From contig JARBJD010000147.1 of assembly GCA_033064195.1 (NCBI GenBank), positions 1 to 64,000 of the forward strand: DNA of 64,000 nt, read 5' to 3'. The position numbers were made by a program, and so were the translations under genes. The notes below the pieces were generated by a model. The model was not told the origin of the DNA, made no database searches, and worked only from the letters and a program-made list of their open reading frames with translations. Within the stretch, counting starts at the first letter, position 1, and every line of letters starts with the position of its first letter. This stretch comes from Blattamonas nauphoetae (taxonomy: Eukaryota > Preaxostyla > Oxymonadida). Below, in pieces: positions 33,903-44,784 of the stretch.

Positions 33903-35376
33903 CACCCAGTGACAGACAACTTTAGTACAGCTTAATGTTGTCTTTTCAACATTCGCAATGAATCTGTTATTGATTTACTTCTTCCATTCACCTCGTTATA
34001 ATTAGACAAATCATTCTGAAATACTTGTGTCGGAATTGATGGATGGAAGAAGTGATGAAACGAAAACAAAAAATGAAGGGTCTCGATCTGATGACAGGAC
34101 ACTTTGGTACAGCTCACAGGTCTTGATTTGTCTTATTCCATTTCACCTCATCACCATCAGCCAACACGACTACCATAGCACGGTCACGGATTGAGAGGAC
34201 AAGGCTGTCAATCTTCTCCTGGGGCAGATCACTCCATACTTTCTGAACTGCAGTTTCTAGCTTGCTGTCCGTCGAGTATGTTTTTCCTCCTTGGTACAAT
34301 CTTCTAGCCATCATTGCCCAGAATGTCTCGATGGGGTTCAGATCTGGTGACGTTGGTGGGAGCCTATCCATCTGGATTCCTGTGGATTGAGTGAGAAGGA
34401 AGCCTCCATGTCCAACATGCCATGGCGCGTTATCGGTTACGAGGCTCAATTGTGGTTTCTTGTGTGCCAGGTTTGTTCTATTCCACTCAGTTGTCAGAAT
34501 TTTTGCGTATCTCTCCGCATTCAGGGTCTCTCTCACTCTGATGAGATTCCTCTTGAACCCAAACCCGATCATTCCCCAAAATCCAACAGTACCTTTCCGA
34601 TCAACATTCTTTCGCATGTTTTTTCCATCTTTTCCATGAACAACCTTTCTATAGAACATCGGAGGTCCAGTCAGCCCAAAACTTACTTCATCGTCGAAGA
34701 TGAAATCTTTCCCGGTCTGGGTTCCGCGTAGCATCGTCTCTGCCCAGTCTTTCCTTTTCTTTTTTGTCATTTGATTGATTGGAAGCTTCTTCGTGGGGAG
34801 ATGCAGTCGAATATCATTCTTTGCGCAATAACTCTGGAAGGATCGAAGACTACCGCTTTTCGACACATGATGTTTGAGCTCTGCCAGACTTCTTACGGTA
34901 TTCTTCTCGATATATTGGTTTACTTTCTTCAACTCTCTTTTTCCGAATAATTCTCTTTTCATTCTTGGCTTCTTAGACATGGCTGTTTGCTTCTTCGGCA
35001 TATTTCGGTATTTCTGAATGGTTCCGATCGCGAATGTTGTTGCCTTGCTTGTCTTTCGAAGAGACTTGGTTTGGTTGTATGTTCTTTGTATTATTCTTAT
35101 CTCCCGTTCAGACAGTGGTTGTGTTGAACTACGTTCATGATTCATCAAAAAGAATTCAAACAAGAATGTACTACAGTGAAGTGACATCTCATGCGGACCC
35201 TCAAGGTTCATATTTTCCCTTTCTCATCTTTCACACAGATTCCCTCTCCTCTACAGTTGGGTGGAGTGTGTCTCACTCGCAACTCATTGTAACACTGCTT
35301 CAACAGTGAGGGTTCACGTGGTTTGATTTCTCATTTCGTCGTTTTTCCCTCTGTCAAAGGTGTCTGTCACAGGGTA
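33903..35376 (-). mobile_element. Tc1-type transposon, apparently complete
   Basis: 1,474-bp element with TIRs CACCCAGTGACAGACAACTTT at the left and, reverse-complemented, TACCCTGTGACAGACACCTTT at the right, flanked by TA on both sides (33,901-33,902 and 35,377-35,378), the target site of the Tc1/mariner superfamily. A second, internal copy of the left terminal word (ATGACAGGACACTTTGGTAC) lies near 34,090, an IR/DR-like arrangement. It carries one uninterrupted transposase gene. It abuts the DIRS-like retroelement on its right side, while its left flank is different DNA. Confidence 0.85.
34114..35145 (-). CDS. Tc1-type DD34E transposase
   Basis: 343 residues from the ATG of MNHERSSTQPLSEREIR, the usual length for Tc1 transposases; an upstream in-frame extension exists but lacks family features. 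Residues ~10-130 form the bipartite helix-turn-helix DNA-binding region, with basic KKQTAMSKKPRMKRE between the two halves. The catalytic triad is visible: D152 in FIFDDEVSF, D238 in LVTDNAPWH, and E273 in SPDLNPIETFW, with 34 residues between the last two, so DD34E. The enzyme cuts at the TIRs and inserts the element at TA. No stop or frame change interrupts it, so it may be active or very recently active. Confidence 0.92.
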   Translation of the reverse strand: MNHERSSTQPLSEREIRIIQRTYNQTKSLRKTSKATTFAIGTIQKYRNMPKKQTAMSKKPRMKRELFGKRELKKVNQYIEKNTVRSLAELKHHVSKSGSLRSFQSYCAKNDIRLHLPTKKLPINQMTKKKRKDWAETMLRGTQTGKDFIFDDEVSFGLTGPPMFYRKVVHGKDGKNMRKNVDRKGTVGFWGMIGFGFKRNLIRVRETLNAERYAKILTTEWNRTNLAHKKPQLSLVTDNAPWHVGHGGFLLTQSTGIQMDRLPPTSPDLNPIETFWAMMARRLYQGGKTYSTDSKLETAVQKVWSDLPQEKIDSLVLSIRDRAMVVVLADGDEVKWNKTNQDL

Positions 35377-35378
35377 TA

Positions 35379-35860
35379 TTTCAATCTGGTTCCCAAATCG
35401 TCTTCTATACTACTAGCATCGCTTCTGGTTGGAGGTGATACTCGCCGTGGTGAGGAAGGCGAGAGAGAGTGTCCTACGTTTGGTTCGACTTGTCCAGAAC
35501 GTGGTGGATTGAGTGGAGATGGAACCCTCTGTGTTTGAATGTTCTCAGGAACTTCCTGGTGATGTCCAGGAGAGTAGCGCTCGCTCTCTGTCTCCGCAAG
35601 TTGAACACCGCTGACGTGTTGTCTGAGTAGATCGCGATTGATGTTGCTTGGTTCCTCTTCAGTAGCTTTGATGCAGCTCGCAGCGCCTGACCAATTGCAG
35701 CTGTCTCCTTCCAATTGCTCGTTTGAAGGCTGGCTTCCGCGCTCCAAAACCCGTGAAAGTAGAGATTGCCATCGTTCAGCTGAAGATCAGCGCCCCACCA
35801 GGTCGGACTGGCGTCCGTTGTGATCGTCGCTTGCACCGCTGTTGGTTTGAACGAATGAGG
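35379..35860 (-). pseudogene. DIRS RNase H part
   Basis: Contains ATITTDASPTWWGADLQL, WKETAAIGQALRAASKLL and IAIYSDNTSAVFNLRR, the characteristic RNase H of DIRS-type elements, which degrades the RNA of the RNA/DNA hybrid during reverse transcription. Fossil. Confidence 0.75.
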
Positions 35861-35868
35861 AAGATTGG

Positions 35869-36991
35869 CAGGGTTCTGACTGGTCTGATCAATTTAGTGG
35901 AAACATGAGATCAATTGATCTCAGAAGCACAATTTGGGCCTGAGATCAATTTTCCTATTTTGGACATTCAAGATCTTCAACATTTTAATCCTCCTCTATC
36001 AAATACTCGACTCTCAGGGCGATTACGTTCGACTTGATGACAGGAAGATTACCAAAGTCCACATCAAGACGTTCACAACAGATGTAGGGCCTTTTTTTAT
36101 TGGGAAATGTGAATTTGAAATCGTCTCAAATTTTCAGGTTCTTAACTCGTCGGAAGGAAATTCTTCCATTGATTGAGAACAAAGATGCGATGAAAAGACA
36201 CACACTGTATTTCATTTCTTTTTTTCTCATGTTCAAGATATCTTTCTGTGTGAACTCCATCACTTCGAGTTCTCAGACATATCCTTCGGACATCACGGAG
36301 ATCCTCTCCTGACTCTCACTAAATTTGTCATGGTGACCACATTTGATCTATTATCCGCCTTTTTTTCGAACCAACAAGCTGACAACTCCCTCTTCAATCT
36401 CCTCCAACATTTCGCTTCTGATTGTACAATGGCCGTCTGACATCCTTTCTTTTTATTTGATGAGTGGTCTCCATGGGCACTATTATCTCCCAGTCACTTC
36501 TACCATCCACTGTCTTCGAAGCAATCGAGATCAAAAGCGGAATTGACAAAACCATCAACTACGATGCTCCAAAACGTCGGACAACGACAACACAGATTTT
36601 CTCACATTTTACGATGATTCCATCGTCACCTACTACGTCACCAATGTAGATCCCGATGTGGGTTCAGCACATGTGAACACATCGATTGTGGAAGGGAATG
36701 TCGATGTCTGTAACAGAACCACGCTTCTGATGCCTTCAACAGCATTATCTGGACCAACCCGGTCGTTGGAAAGTCAAAACTTTGTCCATATAAGATTTTA
36801 CCATGAGTTGAGAGGGCAATCATTTTGAGTCCATTTTCACCTCACTGATTTGAAAATTATTGATTTCATTCAAATATATTTGCTAAATATTGATGAATGT
36901 GAAGTGGAGAAAAATTGGAAAGATTCTATGTGGTAGAAATTTGGTGAGATCTAAAAACCGTGAGATCCGTGAGATCAATGTAAGAACCCTG
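35869..36991. mobile_element. Non-autonomous hAT element with 8-bp target duplication
   Basis: 1,123 bp with TIR CAGGGTTCT at 35,869-35,877 and AGAACCCTG at 36,983-36,991, flanked on both sides by AAGATTGG (35,861-35,868 and 36,992-36,999). An 8-bp duplication and a CAGGG end are hAT hallmarks. Subterminal palindromic GAGATC words (TGAGATCAATTGATCTCA near 35,905; GTGAGATCCGTGAGATCAA near 36,960) resemble the clustered transposase-binding sites of hAT elements. The interior has small open frames only and no transposase. It inserted into the DIRS-like element. Confidence 0.9.
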
Positions 36992-38196
36992 AAGATTGGC
37001 CGTAAACCTCCTCTTCCAAAACTGCGTCTCGCCGAGTAATTCGGGATTGAGGAAGACTGAGCCATTCCATCCCCGACTCTGTACAGCCGCCGTGATCAGC
37101 CTCTGATGTCTTGAGAAAGAGGCTGGCCTCCGGATGGAAGTACGAAGAAAATTGAGTGCACCTACGAGGCTGGAGAGGTGTTTGATCGGAGCTGAGACTC
37201 TCTTCTAGCATATAATTGTGTGAGAGCACAGTGCTGTCAAGAGTTTCTCCTTCCTCTGTTCTGTCACCCTGATAGACTGCTCCTGAGAGTTGATTAGACA
37301 GCCGAGGAACTCCACTTCCTGAGTTGGTTGAAGATGTGACTTCTCCTCCGCAATCACAAACCCAAGCTGTTGAAGCCGCTGAACTGCTCGCTTCGATTTG
37401 GAGAGAGCCTCCTCCTCTGACTTCGCGATCAGCAGGAGGTCGTCCAGGTAGAACACTATCGCTAGGTCCAGCTCCGCCCTGAGTGCTCTCACAGCAATCT
37501 TCATGATCTTGGAGAATGTCCGTGGAGCTGTTGAGAGGCCGAACGGCAAAGCGTTGAATTGGTATGCCTTCTCTCGGAACCGGAAGCAGAGAAACTGACG
37601 AAGGGGTGGTGCGAGGTGAACGTGGAGGTATTATGAGTGGATGTCTATGGTTGTCATCCCTTCTTCGGAACAAGGAATGTTGGATGGAGTAAGGCTGCTG
37701 ATGAGTGTGGGATCTCGGACACAGCTCCGATTCTGATCTCGTCCTGAAGGAGGTCGTCGTAAGCTGTCATCTCTTCCGGGCTGCATTGGAACGCGGGAGC
37801 ATGTTTCTGACTGCGAAGACGTGTTGGAGAGTCCCTGTCTCTCCACTCCCAAAGAGCGCCTGATTCGATCAAACCCCTCCCACCAATATCCTCCCAGTGG
37901 TGCAGCCTGTCCAAAAGTTTGCCCGTGATACGCTCCTCCTCTAGTAGCCCTTCCCGAACCTGCGTCCCCGGTTGCTGTTCGACCCTGAGCCGTTCGATTT
38001 GGCGGGGGTCCGGCCGTGACCCCCTTGCACTGAGAAATTGCTTGCTGAGTGCATTTGCGACAGAGACTGGGGAGCTAGCATCTGTACCGTTCGGTCGAAG
38101 TTCGATTGGTTGAGTTGAAGCGGAGGGGGGAGGAGGAACTTCTCTGTTGATGAGGTCCTCCCCCAAGGGAGTTTGGGTACCCATCATGCCTCTCAT
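36992..38196 (-). pseudogene. DIRS reverse transcriptase part
   Basis: Contains MPFGLSTAPRTFSKIMKIAV, the catalytic IVFYLDDLLLIAKS and a downstream LGFVIAEEKSHLQPTQEVEF segment, as in DIRS-type reverse transcriptases. The N-terminal part (38,196 downward) includes SAALLHPTFLVPKKG. Fossil; several breaks. Confidence 0.75.
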
Positions 38197-38289
38197 CTCA
38201 TCCAGCTTGGTTACGAAGACGAAGCGGGCGTGATAAGCCCGAAACAGTCGCTGTCACGTGGGTTCGCGGATCAAGGACGAAAGTACACT

Positions 38290-39290
38290 CTTTCATTTCA
38301 CATATTTTCTCTTTATTATCCTTTGCTCTACATCTGCTAGTATTCGACAAACCCGAAAAAGCGGTTGATCTTGCGTGAAGTGAAAATGAAAAAGAGAATG
38401 GGTTAATCTCCAATGCCCACCAAGTGTTCCCCATTATCAACAATGAGTCGAGGATCCATTTTTGACAAGAATTCAATCAATGATCATTATCAGCGTCAAG
38501 AGTGAAGATCTAATTGGATGAGTGGATCCTGCTACCACATGCTTCTACTGACAAGTCTCGGTTTGTCAACTGTTTCAATATGAGTTTTTTTCAGGTTCTC
38601 TTTCATTTTGAAGCCAGAAATTCTCTGTTGTCAATAGATCTTGACAAGGTGGAAACAAGATCATTGGTGATCATGATTGTATGACTATCAAACCGTAATG
38701 AGTATTTGATTAGTTTCTGTTTAGTGTTTTAAAGTGATTACCTTCGATATTGGTATCTATCACGGAATCCACTGGCGGATTTGTTCAACGAATGTATGTC
38801 ATCTGTCCTTCTCATTTAAGTCCTGATTACTTCTGCCACGATTTCAAGAAACTCAGAATCGTGGTTTAACCTTTGAGGATTCATCTTGCAAGGGGTACGA
38901 CAGACCAACCAGCCATCTTTTTAGGAAGGATCTCTTTCTTCACATGTAATTTTGGTTTTCATCTTGTTTGAGTCAACAAAAGGGGAAAAGAGAATGGAAA
39001 GAGAAGGACAGACTTTTTTTGAGAGTATACAAGGAACCATTCGATGGGATTTTCAGTCTCCTTTTACATATCTTAAACACATAATAAACGAGGTAGAGTT
39101 CTTCTTCTCCTAATTAGACTATATTCATGAAACGAGGTCCATTTTCTGCGAATCGATGTCGACCCATTGATTCATACATCGAAATTAGACATTCATGTTT
39201 TCACTTCATTTTACCTTTTTTGTTCCAATTACCACCGTTTTTACACAAAACAATGCTTACTGACCTTTTTTGGGAGAGTCCGATCAAAAG
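38290..39290. other. AT-rich block inside the DIRS-like region
   Basis: About 1 kb of AT-rich DNA sits between the Gag-like and reverse transcriptase parts and differs sharply from their GC-rich composition. No TIRs, target duplication or coding frame were found, so it is probably an insertion of unknown type. Confidence 0.4.
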
Positions 39291-39298
39291 TGGTCGGA

Positions 39299-39850
39299 TC
39301 ACTCGGATGCAAATACAACCCCTGGGGATAAGGTATGCCTAAAATCTGCAACCGACCGCTTTGCTTTCTGTTTCTTGTTTGCAGCTCTTCCCTTGTTTCC
39401 TGTGGAGTTTTGACTCCTTTTGGGTGATCGTGGATGATGGTACTTCCTCCCTCTTGCTCTAACGGATGAACCGGAATGATTGTGGCTTCTTGCACTGGAG
39501 GAACGATGGTGACGATGATCTGAAGAATTCTCTTCAGTAAATTCGGAATCTGAGGAGTTTGAGGATGATTTCACGTAATGAGATGGCGAGTCGTCAGGTC
39601 GCTGACGCTTCATCTTCCGGATTGGAGGATATATTTACAAGGAACGAGAGGATGATGATGAGGAGCGAGAAGGTGGTACAGTCGAGAATACTGCCCGCGG
39701 TGCTGAGGAATCCATGATTGCACGCGGGTTGAAAACAGCTGGGTATTTCGCTTGTAAACTCCTAACTATGCCATCCAAAACATCCGGTGGTATATCCAAT
39801 GGTGTTGGAGGAGGTGGAGGAAGAAACATATCGCCAGGATTTGTCGTCAT
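39299..39850 (-). pseudogene. DIRS Gag-like part
   Basis: Minus-strand frames starting MTTNPGDMFLPPPPPTPLDI and continuing with S/R/H-rich sequence (HRHHRSSSARSHNHSG), as in the N-terminal part of DIRS-type Gag proteins. A GC-rich leader precedes it up to about 39,975. The assignment rests on position and composition. Fossil. Confidence 0.5.
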
Positions 39851-39975
39851 GAATGATCGGGCCGACCCCTAACTTGGCCTTTCTCAAGGTGAACCACATC
39901 ACCTCTTCTCACCGAGTAGAGCCAAAGGTTTGGTTTGCACCTACCGGAGGGGCGGTGCTTCAATGTGTCTTTATT

Positions 39976-41063
39976 CATCCAAGTTTCACTTTATTTGCTC
40001 ACATCAGACAAATACCCAACAATCCAATAGTCCAACAGGTGTTTTGCTTTTTTCACTTTCTTTGATGTCCAGATCATTCGGTTAAGAGACGATAACGAAC
40101 TGTTGATAGAAAGTGTCGCGATCTCTTATGGAATGACACATGCAGGGTTCGAAACTTGCCCAGACTGGTCATTTTTCAGAAGGACCCCTGTTTGTCTCGA
40201 TAAATCCAAGTTTGAGACCACATTAATCCAAAATGGGCAGATCTCGTTCATTTCAAAAAAAGTGTTTTGTGATGACTGGTCGAGAAATAATCCTCGTTCC
40301 AGTCTCCAATTACGTCTGGATTGTTCGATGAGTGTATCTATTCGCAATATCCGTCACAATTTTGGTATGTTTATTGATCAAGTGTTTTCTGCTTGATACA
40401 CAAATTAAAATGGAACTTTCTCTACATTTTAATCATTATTTCTCTATTTATTCAGACATATCTGAATGTCGATGCGTCTCCGCCTGTCAGTGTATACTTT
40501 TTTGATCGTTGAAAATTGTCCTACTTCGAAATATTCAATCCTCTTATTCTACAGGAAATGCGTCATATTCGTGGTTGAAACGTCGTATTATTTCTTTCTT
40601 TCTCCTTTGATCGAAATATAGGATGAAATTGATGTTTCAAAAAAAGATGACTTTGACACACCACTAGTAGTATAGAAGTCGAAAGTAGAACCACGTTGGC
40701 AGAGACACCACTTCTATAGCTTTTTCTCCATGCCGATTGACAATTCTGAAAATACTTGAAGTAAAAGTCATTTTCATTTCAGAAAGTTGTCAATCTTAGA
40801 GAAATATTCTCTTACAGAGTTCAGTTACTTCATACTTTCAAGTTGAAGCAAATTTTCAAAAATTTTCAAAAATGCAAAAACCTTGATTCTGGCGGAAGCT
40901 GGTGTATTTTTTCAAGGTTCCGAAGGTTGCGACACTTCTCATCGGTCCCTTTTAGACCGGCATCGGAACTCATTTTTATCGGTTTGAGATCCGGAGACGT
41001 ACGTTGGTCTTGCCAAGGGCCTAGACCATGCCAAAGGGCAGTGATATGTGAAATTAAATGCTT
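39976..41063. other. Spacer without recognised genes
   Basis: AT-rich. A 97-codon plus-strand frame (40,103-40,396) has no recognisable motif. A GC-richer patch (about 40,880-41,060) leads into the tRNA-like sequence. Confidence 0.35.
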
Positions 41064-41143
41064 CCGCCAGGGATTGAACTTGGGACCTTCAGCTTAGTAG
41101 TCGTAGTGCGTGCACTCACTACTACCACTAAACTATCCGGTCT
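41064..41143 (-). ncRNA. tRNA-like sequence, probable SINE head or tRNA pseudogene
   Basis: On the minus strand, TAGTTTAGTGGTAG matches an internal A box (D-arm) and AAGTTCAATCCC matches a B box (T-arm), at tRNA-like spacing. The T stem pairs in four of five positions. The acceptor ends (GACCGGA and CGGAAGC) do not pair, so it is not a normal functional tRNA. A tRNA-derived SINE or a pseudogene fits better. Confidence 0.5.
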
Positions 41144-41649
41144 TGAAAATATCCCGAAAAATCAGAAGCCTTGTACCCGAAAAAAGTACTATTTAGTAGA
41201 TTTGAAAATTTGAAAATGTGACGAAAAAATCAATATATAGCAAAAATGCTCCCGTGAAAAAGTCGTGCTTTTGAACGAGGGTAGTGATATTAACGAAAAT
41301 GGAACCCCCGCACCATAGACGATACTACTGTGCAAAATCATCATGCCGATTGACACAACAATCGGTGTGATCATTCTGTTGTTCTTTCAAAGCAATTTGA
41401 CATTCCCAGAAGCCCCAACTGCACAATCAGCAATTGTTTGAGACGTCCACCTGACCTTCAAATGCTCAGAAACGATTTGAAAGATTCCGAACGTTGTTTG
41501 TATTGATTCTTGTCAACAATGAGATCAAAAAATGTTCAGGTCAACATCGATTTTTCATGTTTTTTCCATTTTTAACACAAATCCATTGAAACTAATAGTT
41601 GAACCATTTCGAAAAATTCTGAATAAATTTTTAAAATCTCGGGGACACT

Positions 41650-41893
41650 GTTGGTCATCGATCAAAACAATCCCGATCAACATCGGTTGAGAATTCGTGG
41701 AGCTTCGTACCGAACTTTGGTCCAAAAAGTGACCAAAAAAGTTGATGATCCGATTTTGCTACTATGAACTGCTTTATGGTTCAAATTGTGTTCAAACACG
41801 TTTGATTGTGACGGAAATCATTTTGAAAGGTGAGATTTTCGATAAATAGCACTTTCTGAAAAAAAAGTTTGATCCGACCCATTGATAGTAGTG
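41650..41893 (+). repeat. Dispersed repeat, copy 2
   Basis: Partner of 33,342-33,605 in opposite orientation. Its right edge touches the start of the MITE at 41,889. Confidence 0.65.
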
Positions 41894-42482
41894 TCAAGAA
41901 CCCGTACATATTCAAAACCCCGTAACATGGGGCTTGAAAAATATAGATTGGCCAAACTAAGAAAAATAAAATTTGGTACCGCGCCGAAACCCCTGTGTCG
42001 GGAGAAAACCTCAAAATACTGTTTCCTTTAGGCATCCACGTATTTTTCTCAACTTTTTGCCCTCTTTTCTCCACAACCAGCCATCCGTTTTGAATCAAAT
42101 AAAGTCCATTGTGATCGTAAAGATCTCGACAAAAGCTGCTCAAAAAATAAAAGCTATTTTTTTCTAAGAATTTTTTGTCGAGAAAAAAGTGGGTTTTTTT
42201 CGATTTTCCCAAATACCCAGGATTTTTTCTCCAAATTTTTTTCAAAATGTTCATTTCACCAAACAAACGTTTTATGAAAAATTCCATCGAAATCGGTTCA
42301 TGGGTTGTTGAGATATTACCGAAACGATTTTTTTAATCGGGCAAAAGGGGGTATTTTGAGGTTTTCTCCCGACACAGGCGCTTCGGCGCGGAACAAAATT
42401 TTATTTTTCTTAGTTTGACCAATGTATATTTTTCAAGCCCCATGTTACGGGTTTATGAAAAGTTCGGTTTATTGAAACATCT
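41889..42482. mobile_element. 594-bp MITE with ~110-bp TIRs
   Basis: Arms of about 108 bp (41,911-42,018 and 42,343-42,455) are inverted copies with roughly 88% identity by eye, including CCGTAACATGGGGCTTG and AAACTAAGAAAAATAAAATT. Each end carries two spaced AACCCG words preceded by TCA. The interior is AT-rich and noncoding. Related to 28,384-28,800. Confidence 0.85.
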
Positions 42483-44457
42483 ATGAGATTTTTTTCGAGT
42501 CGATTTTTCCAAGAAAAGGTATGGACGTTCGGGACTATGTCCTTTTGATCACTTTTCGCCCTCTTATGGTGCTTTTTGGTGTTAAAACGCTAGTTGACGC
42601 CTTTTGGTGTCATTCATCTCGGAAAACTTTTGACACCTCATCGTTCAGACATTTTTTCTTCAATTTTCATTTCTCACTATTTTCGCTTCTTCCACTTCAC
42701 AATTATGTTCATCCGAGGCTTTTCAGAGATTTTTCCTCACCTCGTGACATTATTTCACTTTTTATGACCGATTTGCACATCACCATGTTGAAGACACCAT
42801 TTTCACACTACTGTTCCTCACATCACATTTTTATCGCGTTTTCACCGATTGTAGGTCCTTTTGGACCATACAAGGAAGCTATGGTTGAAATTTCAGTTTG
42901 TTTCATACATTAGTTGTCTCATAATGTTGATTTTACGTCTTTTCACTTCACAACTTTTCACTGTATTTTGATGTTTGTACGCCACTTCAGCCACTTCTTT
43001 CTCTCACCTCACCTTCCACGTTTACCATTTCATTCGCTCGAATTGATCTCTCATTTCTCTCAATAATTGACCTATTTTTCAGTCATCTCACCCACTTCAG
43101 CACATCACTATGTTTCATTTTTGACCGTTTTTCTCTCATAATTAGAGCAAAAGTAATCGAACAATGCAACAACGAAACGGGCAAGTGCAATAGTGAACAG
43201 TGAAATGACGATCGTGATCATGGCGTGGAATTTGTCGTCAATATTGAAAACAGAGTCGATGTTCACCTTTCAATTGCATAAAAAAACCAGAAAGAATGAG
43301 AAAAACGAGTGAAATGAGCAATGAGTGACTAGTAGTCAGAGATCCGATGCAGATCGCGATCCGTCAGATCCTCGTGACAAGTCGGGAAATTGTGCAAACA
43401 AAAATAAGTACAAATTGAGGAAAAGATAGTTGAGTCGAAACAAACATGAATGAAGTGAGAAAAACCAATAATCAAAGAAAAGATGAGAATGGGGAAGTGA
43501 CCGGACTTGAAAACAGAACTAGTGAAAAACAAGTGACAAGACAAACAAAAACAGGTCAAACAAGAGTGAATAAAGAGGAAAATAAACGTGAAAAGTTCAA
43601 TAACATACCAAACTGCAAAGATATGACGTCTGCAGAGATCGATCCTACAAAGTGGAAAAAAGAGATGAAAATGACAAAAACGAGAATGAAATTATGTTGA
43701 AGGAAGAATAGATGAGAAGAAAGGAGGTGGTTTGAAGAGATAAGAGGTTGCATACCGTTCAAAATGGAAGAAGGGGATGTTTGTCCAATCTGAGCATATC
43801 TGATGAAAAATAAGAGAGAGAAATGATAAAAATGAATGTAAAAAGAAAAGAGAAAGAAGGGAACAGGAACGAGAACATGAAGAATTGGAAAAAATACCGA
43901 GATGTGAGGACGACAAGGATCAAATCTAAAAAGTGAACAAACAGAGATGATCAAGAAAAACGAGAATCATAACACTTTAAAGAGAGGAAAGAAAAGAAGA
44001 AACAAGTATGTTTTAAGTGTTGAAAATGAGCATACAATGAACAATAGAAAAAGCTGATGATCGGTCATTTCATAGACGTCTATAGAAAAAGAAGAGACAA
44101 AACATATTAAAATGAAAGGAAAAAGATGAGAGAAAGAAGAGAATGAGGTCGGTATGATGAAGATTCCGAAAAAATTCCGAGATAATGAACGAACAAAATC
44201 GAGTTGAACATGTGAACAAAAAAATGATGTTGAGAAAACGAAGCATACTGTGATGATGCTGTGCATTGGATCATGCCATAAAACGATGAATTAGAACAAA
44301 ATGAACATGTTTTGGAAAATGCGTGATCGATCCCATATTTTGGTTCATTTTTGGAAAATACATGGAAAGTGTTATTGACATTGTCGGTTGTAGAATATGT
44401 TGGTACAATACACAGAAAGTGATTGAACATAATTTCATTGTTTCTAAAATTGTTTTG
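42483..44457. other. AT-rich spacer left of the Polinton
   Basis: TTCACTTCAC-type words are frequent to about 43,130, then the plus strand is purine-rich (GAAAA/GATGAGA). Open frames up to 132 codons on the minus strand encode F/S/L-rich low-complexity peptides and are not convincing. No Polinton terminus was found here. Confidence 0.4.
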
Positions 44458-44478
44458 ACTTTTTTATTTTGTATAAAA
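44458..44478 (+). promoter_or_regulatory. TTTTTATTTT start-site motif (DUF723-like gene)
   Basis: TTTTTTATTTTGTATAAAATG runs directly into the start codon. The same T-rich TATTTTT word lies just before most Polinton genes here. Confidence 0.55.
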
Positions 44479-44759
44479 TGAACCCGAGAGAACAGTTGAT
44501 TCAATCAATGAAAAAAGAGAACTGTAAACTTGTTTCTGAGTATGTCCGGAGCACAGAATCAGTAATCTATGTTCATGAAGGTGTTGAGTGGAGAATCAAA
44601 CCAAAGTTGTGGAATCAAGGAAACAGACCACACATGTCACAACGTCGACACTACACTCAATCGTTTGTTGAGAATGAACTGAGGAAGTACAACTGTGAGC
44701 TCGTTGGTGAGTACAAGCAGGTTCCTGTTTCATCAGAGAAGAATTTGGCGTGTTTCTGA
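44478..44759 (+). CDS. Polinton small protein, DUF723-like
   Basis: About 94 codons starting MNPREQLIQSMKKENCKLVS. Two similar halves, each with a pattern of an N-terminal helix and then (C)KLVSEY or CELVGEY, recall the short DUF723/homing-endonuclease-associated repeats, in which LxGEY is followed by a small beta-rich unit. The central block WRIKPKLWNQGNRPHMSQRR is basic and could bind nucleic acid. Its function in the element is not known. It lies on the strand opposite to the capsid genes. Confidence 0.5.
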   Translation: MNPREQLIQSMKKENCKLVSEYVRSTESVIYVHEGVEWRIKPKLWNQGNRPHMSQRRHYTQSFVENELRKYNCELVGEYKQVPVSSEKNLACF

Positions 44760-44784
44760 TGTTCACAAAATTACCGCTGTTTTT

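Larger units (their letters stand above)
35379..39975 (-). mobile_element. DIRS-like retroelement, broken (fossil)
   Basis: GC-rich minus-strand retroelement with Gag-like, reverse transcriptase and RNase H parts in that order. The YLDD reverse transcriptase and the RNase H type (TTDASP, SDNTSAVF) fit the DIRS group of tyrosine-recombinase retroelements. No long terminal repeats were seen and no recombinase part was recognised. It is broken, with several breaks, plus a 1.1-kb hAT insertion (35,869-36,991), a stretch of foreign AT-rich DNA (about 38,290-39,290) and a Tc1 element at its downstream edge. The upstream limit near 39,975 is a composition change, not a defined terminus. The nested insertions imply it is older than the hAT and Tc1 copies. 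Confidence 0.7.

Noticed and set aside
35379-39975. Ty3/gypsy or Ty1/copia LTR retrotransposon
   Set aside because: No long terminal repeats, and the reverse transcriptase/RNase H motifs fit the DIRS type.
41064-41143. Functional tRNA gene
   Set aside because: The acceptor stem does not pair and the anticodon arm is irregular.
43446-44430. Several 75-130-codon frames before the Polinton
   Set aside because: Low-complexity F/S/L- or K/E-rich translations of AT-rich spacer, without motif or start context.
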